From positions 1 through 48,741 of the forward strand of contig CASGAN010000018.1 of NCBI GenBank assembly GCA_949299455.1: a stretch of DNA of 48,741 nt, in the 5' to 3' direction. Source of the DNA: an uncultured Oscillospiraceae bacterium (GTDB lineage: Bacteria > Bacillota > Clostridia > Oscillospirales > Ruminococcaceae). Under the pieces are notes generated by a model that was not told the origin of the DNA, searched no databases, and saw only the letters and a program-made list of their open reading frames with translations. Shown one piece after another: positions 41,920-48,741 of the stretch. Position 1 is the stretch's first letter. Every line of letters begins with the position of its first letter. The position numbers and the translations under genes were made by a program.

Positions 41920-41942
41920 AGAAACGGTTTGACCGTTTCTTT
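41918..41942. promoter_or_regulatory. Perfect 25-bp palindrome, terminator or operator
   Basis: AAAGAAACGGT-TTG-ACCGTTTCTTT starts at the yunB stop and covers the -35 of the next promoter. It has no long T run, so it may be a weak terminator for yunB or a binding site controlling the tepA operon. Confidence 0.55.
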
Positions 41943-41957
41943 AGAGAATGGTATAAT
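41929..41957 (+). promoter_or_regulatory. Promoter of the tepA-ylzJ-spoIIIE operon
   Basis: TTGACC (41929-41934), 17-base spacer, TATAAT (41952-41957). It is 83 bases before the first start codon. Confidence 0.75.
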
Positions 41958-42039
41958 AAAAAAGAACATCTGTATAACTGTTCGCTCTTTCGGTAATACT
42001 TTATGAGAAAAAAGCATGTGGAAAGAGGGCGCAGATTTT

Positions 42040-42759
42040 ATGGATGAAGAACAACAAGAATGCACGGAAAACACCCAAGAGAGTACCTCTGATATGGATG
42101 CGATTATTCACACCGGCTCGATTACAACATACGGCCGTCATGTGATTCATTGTCTGACAATCATCGGCCAAATTGAAGGGCACTATATTCTTCCGTCGCA
42201 GAATAAAACAACAAAATACGAGCATGTAATGCCACAGCTTGTTGCAATCGAACAAGACCCCCAAATCAAAGGACTGATTATCCTCATCAATACCGTAGGC
42301 GGCGACGTGGAAGCCGGTCTGGCGATTGCGGAGCTTGTTGCGGGAATGTCCAAACCAACCGTATCAATCGTACTGGGCGGCGGACACTCCATCGGTGTAC
42401 CCTTGGCGGTCAGTGCAAAGCGGTCATTCATCGTGCCGTCTGCAACGATGACGATTCATCCGGTGCGTATGACAGGATTGGTACTCGGCGTTCCGCAGAC
42501 ACTTTCGTATTTTGAAAAAATGCAGGATCGGATTGTTCGATTTGTGGTAGAAAACGCCTCGATTACAGCGGATCGGTTTCGCGAACTGATGATGACAACC
42601 GGCGAACTGGTGATGGATGTCGGGACCGTGTTAAACGGCGAAGATGCTGTGAGCGAAGGTCTGATCGATCGGCTCGGCGGCCTCCATGATGCGGTGTCCT
42701 GTTTATACGAAATGATCGATGAACAGGAGGAAAGGCAAAATGCTTTACACCGTGATTGA
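42040..42759 (+). CDS. tepA: ClpP-like translocation-enhancing protein TepA
   Basis: The 239-residue protein has the ClpP/crotonase fold of the TepA family: [19 protein letters not shown], the nucleophile region [10 protein letters not shown] (Ser) and MTIHPVRM (His). It is a membrane-associated peptidase-like protein. ATG 42040 follows AGAGGG; an ATG at 42016 is less well placed. The order tepA-ylzJ-spoIIIE matches Bacillus. The end overlaps ylzJ by 20 bases. Confidence 0.88.
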   Translation: MDEEQQECTENTQESTSDMDAIIHTGSITTYGRHVIHCLTIIGQIEGHYILPSQNKTTKYEHVMPQLVAIEQDPQIKGLIILINTVGGDVEAGLAIAELVAGMSKPTVSIVLGGGHSIGVPLAVSAKRSFIVPSATMTIHPVRMTGLVLGVPQTLSYFEKMQDRIVRFVVENASITADRFRELMMTTGELVMDVGTVLNGEDAVSEGLIDRLGGLHDAVSCLYEMIDEQEERQNALHRD

Positions 42760-42940
42760 TGAGGCAGATCTCTTTTTTTCCCCTGCACCTGCACGAAAAA
42801 CAATCCGCTGCGGCAGCTTGTTATTGGAAGGAACAGAGGATTCCGCCGGATTTACTGTCTGCCGGCTGATCACCACAGATTTAAACGAATATCTTCACGG
42901 AACATTTCTTCCCGGACAGACCATTCATCCGCGAAAGTAA
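42740..42940 (+). CDS. ylzJ: YlzJ-like protein
   Basis: The 66-residue protein has the YlzJ pattern ([13 protein letters not shown] and [18 protein letters not shown]). The family is small, conserved between tepA and the spoIIIE gene in spore formers, with no known function. ATG 42740 follows GGAGG. Confidence 0.85.
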   Translation: MLYTVIDEADLFFSPAPARKTIRCGSLLLEGTEDSAGFTVCRLITTDLNEYLHGTFLPGQTIHPRK

Positions 42941-42979
42941 TTATAAATCAGATTTTATCACATAAAGGATTGACATCTT

Positions 42980-45535
42980 ATGCCACAGAAGAAAACGACA
43001 ACATCGAAAAAACGTACGACATCAAGCAGTACGAAGAAAAAAACATCCGCCGGTTCCGCGGCAAAATCGAAGACCAAAAAGTCAACTGCACGCAAAACTG
43101 CGCCGGAGCAGGTGAATTATAAATCCTCATATGAAAAATACAGAAAAAGTAAACGGCAAATGTCCGCGGTACTTTTGTTCACCGCAGGAATTCTTCTGTT
43201 TGCGCTGATGGTTGTGCCGGGCATGAATGTCTGGCGCTGGATTCATGATTTTCTCTTTGGCATGGGCGGTGCAACCGTTTTGATTATTCCTGTTTCGCTG
43301 GTTTACATTGCAGTGATGACAACACTCGATAAGCTAACCGGCGAAATACATAACAAAGTCTGGCAGACGCTCGCACTGACGGTATTTCTCTGCGGACTGA
43401 TCGAAGTGGTGCAGTCATCACCGTTTTACGGCGATTCCATTGTTCAAATTCTGCTTGGCCTCTATACAGACGGCACAATGCTTTCGGGCGGCGGACTGCT
43501 CAGTGCCTTGATTGGATGGCCGCTGTATCTTGCATGCGGACAGGTTGGCGCTGTGATTATTCTGCTGCTGGCACTGTTTGCATTTTTGATGCTTTTAACA
43601 GGTGCAACGTTAATCGGGTTGTTCCGTTCCATGGCAAAACCGGTGAAGAAGATGGAAGAATCGTATGTCGCCCGCCGTGAAGAACAAGAACTTTTAGAAG
43701 AGGAAGAACGAAACGGCCCGCGGTTTAATGTGGATGTCAGTCTCGATAATATGCCGCAGCATCCGGTTTCAGCGCCGAAGCCAACGCTTCAGGAATTGCT
43801 CGAACTTGAGAAAAAGACTGCGAAAGAAGCAAAATCAGCCAAAGATCCTGCAAAAGAACCGCAAATCATTTTGGAAACACCGAAAGAGCCGCAGAATGAG
43901 ACGTTTTCGATTGATCCGAACATCAAAAAGGAGGCGGAAGTTCTTGTGGAACAGGCGCTCGCGTCTGCTGAGGAATCGCCGCAGGATAAAGCAGATGCAA
44001 GCGGAAAAGAAGATGACCAGACAAGACTTTATACCGACGAAAACAATCAGTTAAGCCGCTATGTGTATCCGCCGGTGGGTCTGCTCAAAGCACCGCAAGG
44101 CGGTCAGAACCGTGATGTGAGCAACGAGCAGGCTGTGAACGGTCAGCTTTTGGTGGATACATTAAAAAGCTTTGGCGTACAGACGAAAATTGTCCATATC
44201 AGCAGAGGCCCAACCGTCACACGATATGAGCTTCAGCCGAGTTCCGGCGTCAAAATCAGCAAAATCACAGGACTTGCCGATGACATTGCGCTGAATTTGG
44301 CGGCTTCGGGTGTGCGTATTGAAGCACCGATTCCCGGAAAACCGGCAGTGGGCATTGAAGTGCCGAACCGTCAAGTCGATATCGTTACCATGCGGGAACT
44401 GATTGATACAAACGAATTTGAATCGGCCAAAAGCAAGCTTTCCGTAGGACTTGGCCGCGATATTGCCGGCAACTGCGTCATTGCAGACATCGCTAAAATG
44501 CCGCATATGCTGATTGCAGGTTCCACCGGTTCGGGTAAATCGGTCTGTATTAACTCTATCATTATCAGTTTGTTATACAAAGCCTCACCGTCGGAAGTCC
44601 GTTTTCTGATGATTGACCCGAAGGTGGTTGAGCTTGGTATCTATAACGGGATTCCGCACCTGCTCGTTCCGGTTGTGACAGATCCCAGAAAAGCTGCAGG
44701 CGCGCTTGGCTGGGCGGTGACGGAGATGCTCAAACGATACAATCAGTTTGCTGAGAATAACGTCCGTGACTTAAAGAGCTTCAATGCACTTGCCAAAGAC
44801 CGCGAGGATCTTTCGCCGATGCCGCAGATTGTCATTATCATCGACGAGCTGTCCGATTTGATGATGGCAGCGCCGAAAGAAGTCGAAGATGCGATTTGCC
44901 GCCTGGCACAGATGGCGCGTGCGGCCGGCATGCATTTGATTATTGCAACACAGCGTCCGTCCGTTGACGTCGTGACCGGTTTGATTAAAGCAAACGTACC
45001 GTCACGTATTGCGTTTGCCGTCTCTTCGCAGATCGACTCGCGTACCATTCTCGATTCTGGCGGTGCAGAAAAACTGCTCGGACGCGGTGACATGCTGTAT
45101 GCACCGGTCGGTATGCCAAAACCGCTGCGTGTACAGGGCTGTTATGTGAGCGACAAGGAAGTCGAGCAGGTTGTAAACTTTATCAAGAACAAAGAATCTG
45201 CGGAATATGACAATCAGATTATGGAAGAAATCGAAAAACAGGCGGTTGCTGAAAAACCAAGCAGTGATGGCGCTTCCGGCGGCGGCTTCTCCGATCAGGA
45301 CGAGCTGTTTGATGATGCAGTTGAATGTGTGGTGGAAGCCGGACAGGCATCCACATCCTATTTGCAGCGAAAACTGAAAGTTGGATATGCACGTGCTGCC
45401 CGTCTTGTAGACGAAATGGAAGAGCAGGGAATCATCGGCCCGTTTGAAGGCAGTAAACCGCGAACTGTTCTGATTTCCAGACAGCAGTGGATTGAAATGA
45501 GGATGAATCATGACAAACAAACCAAAACAGAATGA
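42980..45535 (+). CDS. spoIIIE: DNA translocase FtsK/SpoIIIE
   Basis: The 851-residue protein pumps chromosomal DNA across a septum. A basic Lys/Thr-rich N-terminus (1-50) is followed by four membrane helices (about 55-215), an acidic linker (230-350), and the motor: alpha domain, Walker A STGSGKSV at about 514, Walker B IVIIIDEL at about 616, an ATQRPSVDV motif, and a C-terminal gamma winged-helix domain (about 775-840) that reads KOPS/SRS sequences. It overlaps the next gene by 26 bases. SpoIIIE rather than FtsK is preferred because of its neighbours. Confidence 0.95.
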   Translation: MPQKKTTTSKKRTTSSSTKKKTSAGSAAKSKTKKSTARKTAPEQVNYKSSYEKYRKSKRQMSAVLLFTAGILLFALMVVPGMNVWRWIHDFLFGMGGATVLIIPVSLVYIAVMTTLDKLTGEIHNKVWQTLALTVFLCGLIEVVQSSPFYGDSIVQILLGLYTDGTMLSGGGLLSALIGWPLYLACGQVGAVIILLLALFAFLMLLTGATLIGLFRSMAKPVKKMEESYVARREEQELLEEEERNGPRFNVDVSLDNMPQHPVSAPKPTLQELLELEKKTAKEAKSAKDPAKEPQIILETPKEPQNETFSIDPNIKKEAEVLVEQALASAEESPQDKADASGKEDDQTRLYTDENNQLSRYVYPPVGLLKAPQGGQNRDVSNEQAVNGQLLVDTLKSFGVQTKIVHISRGPTVTRYELQPSSGVKISKITGLADDIALNLAASGVRIEAPIPGKPAVGIEVPNRQVDIVTMRELIDTNEFESAKSKLSVGLGRDIAGNCVIADIAKMPHMLIAGSTGSGKSVCINSIIISLLYKASPSEVRFLMIDPKVVELGIYNGIPHLLVPVVTDPRKAAGALGWAVTEMLKRYNQFAENNVRDLKSFNALAKDREDLSPMPQIVIIIDELSDLMMAAPKEVEDAICRLAQMARAAGMHLIIATQRPSVDVVTGLIKANVPSRIAFAVSSQIDSRTILDSGGAEKLLGRGDMLYAPVGMPKPLRVQGCYVSDKEVEQVVNFIKNKESAEYDNQIMEEIEKQAVAEKPSSDGASGGGFSDQDELFDDAVECVVEAGQASTSYLQRKLKVGYARAARLVDEMEEQGIIGPFEGSKPRTVLISRQQWIEMRMNHDKQTKTE

Positions 45536-47420
45536 TTTTTTGCCGATCTCAAAAAGTGATATGCGCAAACACGGTATCGAACAGCTTGATTTTATCTGTG
45601 TCACAGGGGACAGCTACGTCGATCATCCAACATTCGGAACAGCCATCATTTCCCGCGTGATTGAAGCAGAGGGCTTTTCGGTTGGTATTTTAGCGCAGCC
45701 CGGTTTCCGCAACGCAAACGATATGCAAAAGCTCGGGAGACCGAAATACGCGTTTATGGTTTCTTCAGGAAACATCGACTCGATGGTCGCACACTACACA
45801 GTTGCCAAACGAAAACGAAGCGATGACGCATACACTGCCGGCGGAAAAGCCGGACGGCGTCCGGATCGTGCGCTTACTGTGTACTGCAAGCTGATTCGGG
45901 AAGCGTATCCGGATATCCCGATCATTATCGGCGGACTAGAAGCTTCACTGCGCCGGTTTGCACATTATGATTACTGGGACGATGCGGTACATCCGTCGAT
46001 CTTATGTTCGACAACTGCCGATCTGCTTGTGTATGGCATGGGAGAAAAGCAGACAATCGAAATTGTGCATCGGCTGGCATCCGGCGAATCAGTAAATACA
46101 ATGACCGATATCCGCGGCACCTGCTATCTGACCGATCCGGTCAATACACCGTTTACATCTGCACAATGTCCTGATTTTGACGCAGTCTGCCGCGATAAAA
46201 AGCTATATGCAAAAGCAGCCAAAATCCAAATGGCTGAACAGGACGAGGTACGCGGCAAAACGATCATACAGCGGCACGGTAAAAAAATGCTTGTGCAGAA
46301 TCCGCCGATGACGGCGCTGGATGGCGAAGAACTTAATCGGATTTATGAACTTCCCTATATGCGGACATATCATCCATCCTACGAATCGGAGGGCGGTGTG
46401 CCTGCCATTAAAGAAGTTGAGTTTTCGATCACGCATAACCGCGGCTGTTTTGGTGCATGCAATTTCTGTTCTATCGCATTTCATCAAGGTCGTAAGGTCA
46501 CTTGCCGTACGCATGAATCCGTCGTGCGGGAAGCGCAGGAAATGACTAAAAATCCGCATTTTAAAGGCTATATCAGTGATGTCGGCGGTCCGACTGCGAA
46601 TTTCAGACAGCCTTCCTGTGCGATGCAAAAGGAACACGGGCTTTGCAAAGAGAAAAAATGCTTAGCACCCGTTCCATGTAAAAATCTGATTGCCGATCAC
46701 AGTGACTATGTTTCTCTGTTGCGTAAACTTCGTGAAATCAAAGGAATTAAAAAGGTGTTCATCCGCTCGGGAATCCGGTATGACTATATGCTGTGCGATT
46801 CGGATGATACATTCTTTAAAGAACTTGTTCGTTATCATGTCAGCGGCCAGCTTCGTGTTGCACCTGAGCATTGCAGCGCCAATGTACTCGATAGAATGGG
46901 AAAATCGCATATTGAAGCCTACCGCATTTTCTTGAAAAAATACCGCGAAGAGACCGCAAAAATCGGAAAAGAACAATATCTTGTTCCGTATTTGATGTCA
47001 TCGCATCCGGGCAGTACACTGAATGATGCAATTGAACTGGCGCTCTTTTTAAAGGAAGCCGGCATACACCCGGATCAGGTACAAGACTTTTATCCAACAC
47101 CCGGAACGGTTTCCACCTGCATGTATTACACGGGGATTGACCCAATCAGCGGGGAAAGCGTATTTGTGCCCAAAACGCCCGAAGAGAAGGCAATGCAGCG
47201 CGCGCTTTTGCAGTACTACAAGCCGGAAAATCGGGAAATTGTACGAAAAGCATTGATTTTGGCAAATCGGCGTGATTTGATCGGTAATCGTCCGGGATGT
47301 TTGATTCCGGATCAGCCGGGTCACAGCGCAAAGAAACGCACAGACACAGCGCAAAACAAACGGAGGACCTCATGGCAAAACGAAAGACGTACAAAAAATA
47401 CAAAAAGAACAAAACGATAA
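45510..47420 (+). CDS. YgiQ-family radical SAM protein
   Basis: The 636-residue enzyme has an N-terminal domain ([25 protein letters not shown]), the radical SAM core with three cysteines in [11 protein letters not shown] (about residues 312, 316 and 319) that hold the 4Fe-4S cluster, and the YgiQ C-terminal region ([16 protein letters not shown]). The reaction is unknown. The last 35 residues are very basic. The start lies inside the spoIIIE end, and the stop inside the next gene. Confidence 0.92.
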   Translation: MTNKPKQNDFLPISKSDMRKHGIEQLDFICVTGDSYVDHPTFGTAIISRVIEAEGFSVGILAQPGFRNANDMQKLGRPKYAFMVSSGNIDSMVAHYTVAKRKRSDDAYTAGGKAGRRPDRALTVYCKLIREAYPDIPIIIGGLEASLRRFAHYDYWDDAVHPSILCSTTADLLVYGMGEKQTIEIVHRLASGESVNTMTDIRGTCYLTDPVNTPFTSAQCPDFDAVCRDKKLYAKAAKIQMAEQDEVRGKTIIQRHGKKMLVQNPPMTALDGEELNRIYELPYMRTYHPSYESEGGVPAIKEVEFSITHNRGCFGACNFCSIAFHQGRKVTCRTHESVVREAQEMTKNPHFKGYISDVGGPTANFRQPSCAMQKEHGLCKEKKCLAPVPCKNLIADHSDYVSLLRKLREIKGIKKVFIRSGIRYDYMLCDSDDTFFKELVRYHVSGQLRVAPEHCSANVLDRMGKSHIEAYRIFLKKYREETAKIGKEQYLVPYLMSSHPGSTLNDAIELALFLKEAGIHPDQVQDFYPTPGTVSTCMYYTGIDPISGESVFVPKTPEEKAMQRALLQYYKPENREIVRKALILANRRDLIGNRPGCLIPDQPGHSAKKRTDTAQNKRRTSWQNERRTKNTKRTKR

Positions 47421-48361
47421 GTACTTCTGCAATCGTACTGACAGCGATCTTTGTTTCGTTTTTTGCACTGCGGGCAGTCGATGAATGGCTGTCACTCGGA
47501 TTATTTGCAAAATTTGATGCAATGGTTGTACAGTGGACCAAACAGGTGACGAATCAAAAGCCACCGGTTTCGTTTGATCCAAATGCAGATTTTTCCGTGC
47601 ATTTTATTGATGTCGGACAGGGTGACTGCACCCTGATTCTTTCAGACGGTCACACAATTTTAATCGATGCCGGCGAAAACGACAAAGGGGACGATGTCCT
47701 TGCGTATTTGGATGACATTGGTGTACAGAAAATTGATTTGATGATCGCAACGCATCCGCATTCCGATCATATCGGCGGGCTGGATACGGTCATTCAAGGA
47801 ATTTCAGTCAAAGAAGTGCTGATGCCGCCGCTAAAGTCCTCGGTTATTCCGACAACAAAGACTTATAAAGATTTATTGACAGCTGTAAAGGAAAAGAACA
47901 TTACACTAAAACAATCGAAAGTTTTGGAGGAATATCGCTTTGGAAACGGCAAACTTACCGTATTAGGACCGGTTGCGAACTATGATGAACTGAATAACAC
48001 TTCACTGGTTGCACGGTTTGACTATGGTGAGCTGTCTGTATTGCTGACCGGCGATATGGAAGCGGATGCAGAACGTGATTTGCTGGCTTCCGGTGCTTCT
48101 GTTTCCGCAGACGTTTTAAAACTTGGTCATCACGGAAGCTCCACTTCGACAAGTGACGCTTTTTTGCAGGCAGTCGGTCCAAGAATTTGCATTGCAGAGT
48201 GCGGCGAAGCAAATGAATACGGTCATCCGCATGAAGAAATCATCGAACGCGTTTCTTCCTACGGTGCAGCATTTTATCGCACCGATTTATATGGTCATAT
48301 CGTGCTTTCCGCAAAAGACGGTGCATTGGATGTGTCAACGCAAAAGCAGGTGAGTGGATGA
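47372..48361 (+). CDS. Membrane-anchored metallo-beta-lactamase-fold protein (ComEC C-terminal-like)
   Basis: The 329-residue protein has a basic N-terminus, one membrane helix (about 16-40) and an MBL domain: VHFIDVGQGDCTLIL, the metal motif THPHSDHIGG near 126, LTGDMEADAE, and GHHGSSTSTS. It resembles the soluble domain of ComEC and probably hydrolyses a phosphodiester bond outside the membrane. ATG 47372 follows GGAGG. It overlaps the next gene by four bases. Confidence 0.9.
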   Translation: MAKRKTYKKYKKNKTISTSAIVLTAIFVSFFALRAVDEWLSLGLFAKFDAMVVQWTKQVTNQKPPVSFDPNADFSVHFIDVGQGDCTLILSDGHTILIDAGENDKGDDVLAYLDDIGVQKIDLMIATHPHSDHIGGLDTVIQGISVKEVLMPPLKSSVIPTTKTYKDLLTAVKEKNITLKQSKVLEEYRFGNGKLTVLGPVANYDELNNTSLVARFDYGELSVLLTGDMEADAERDLLASGASVSADVLKLGHHGSSTSTSDAFLQAVGPRICIAECGEANEYGHPHEEIIERVSSYGAAFYRTDLYGHIVLSAKDGALDVSTQKQVSG

Positions 48362-48570
48362 TTGTTGGAATTGATCGCATTGAAGAAATGATTGCAGTGT
48401 GTGAAACAGACGCAGGAAAACAAATAACGTTTCCGATATCAGCTTTTCTCCCGTACGCAAAAGAGGGAAACTGGTATACAAAAACGGGAAATAAATTTGT
48501 CTATGACGAAATGATCACACAAAAAAAGCGCGACGAAAACGCCGCACTGCTTGATTCTCTATTAAAATAA
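48358..48570 (+). CDS. DUF3006 protein
   Basis: The 70-residue protein shows the DUF3006 pattern (MIVGIDRIEEMIAVCET, then ITFPISAFLPYAKEGNWY). It typically follows an MBL gene as here, and the stop/start overlap (ATGA) shows coupling. Function unknown; probably a partner of the MBL protein. It is followed by a terminator at 48578. Confidence 0.85.
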   Translation: MIVGIDRIEEMIAVCETDAGKQITFPISAFLPYAKEGNWYTKTGNKFVYDEMITQKKRDENAALLDSLLK

Positions 48571-48577
48571 TAAACAG

Positions 48578-48606
48578 ATGGCAGGCACAAAAGTGCCTGC
48601 CATTTA
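48578..48606 (+). terminator. Terminator of the spoIIIE-DUF3006 operon
   Basis: ATGGCAGGCAC-AAAA-GTGCCTGCCAT, an 11-bp perfect stem, then TTATTG. Confidence 0.8.
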
Positions 48607-48618
48607 TTGTATAACGAA

Positions 48619-48741
48619 AACCACTCGCTAGGCGAGTGGTTCAAAAAAGGCTTATGGCGATGATGTAGAAAGAAAAACTCCTTTTGTTGTAGAATAAGAA
48701 TGCGGTCTGGCAACTGCAAGGAACAACAAAAGGAGGACGTT
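48619..48741 (+). mobile_element. Left end of an IS200/IS605-type insertion sequence, partial
   Basis: AACCACTCGC-TAG-GCGAGTGGTT (48619-48641) is the kind of end hairpin that TnpA transposases recognise. Then come 13-bp perfect inverted arms (48678-48690 and 48723-48735), the second covering AGGAGG, so the ribosome binding site of the next gene would be hidden in RNA structure. That is a known feature of IS200 tnpA leaders. The start codon would be just beyond 48741. The transposase is not in the window, so the identification is from these signals only. Confidence 0.6.

Overview
The window looks like a chromosomal segment of an endospore-forming Firmicute of class Clostridia, probably a gut Oscillospiraceae/Ruminococcaceae-type bacterium. 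The evidence is the host genes to the right of position 35075: YlbJ-, YqfC-, YqfD-, YunB-, TepA/YlzJ- and SpoIIIE-type sporulation genes, strong GGAGG ribosome binding sites, frequent TTG/GTG starts, and clostridial siphophage gene families on the left. The species cannot be named from sequence alone.

Positions 1-915 are the right end of one prophage (prophage A): a GH25 lysozyme with two LysM repeats, cut by the window edge, followed by a 45-bp att core. Positions 871-35074 are a complete, separate siphovirus prophage (prophage B), about 34.2 kb between identical 45-bp cores. The core is the 3' half of a tRNA-Pro(GGG), from the anticodon loop to CCA. Neither copy has a matching 5' half, so the intact tRNA should lie upstream, beyond prophage A. 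The two prophages therefore look like a tandem insertion at one tRNA gene.

Prophage B runs as follows. A leftward lysogeny arm holds the integrase, a DUF4236 membrane protein and an XRE repressor, with a small LexA-boxed gene pointing at the repressor. A divergent operator/promoter pair (3985-4061) drives a rightward early operon of small proteins, an excisionase-like HTH protein, DUF2800, DUF2815, family A DNA polymerase, VirE-type primase-helicase, VRR-NUC nuclease and a frameshifted SNF2 helicase. A displaced set of tail-fibre-like genes (14868-16535) and an ArpU-type late regulator come next. After a structured, terminator-ended leader come packaging (TerS, TerL), head (portal, minor capsid with toxin-like tail, scaffold, major capsid), connector and tail genes (tube, chaperones, tape measure, hub, collar fibre). 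The lysis genes are an amidase with LysM repeats, a phiLC3-type holin and an XhlA-like protein.

The host part (35075-48741) holds ppa, a small Cys-rich gene, a ylbJ-like gene, yqfC-yqfD, a collagen-like surface protein with a Cys-rich partner, pyrB carrying a PyrI-like zinc tail, yunB, the tepA-ylzJ-spoIIIE-ygiQ-MBL-DUF3006 run, and, at the very edge, the left end of an IS200/IS605-type element whose transposase gene would start just outside the window.

The points most worth following up are: a 34-residue gene under a near-consensus LexA box facing a repressor that has no self-cleavage domain; the tandem prophage arrangement; a toxin-like C-terminus on the minor capsid protein with a coupled candidate immunity gene; an apparent ATC start codon on the tape measure gene; and a candidate -1 frameshift joining the two tail chaperones.
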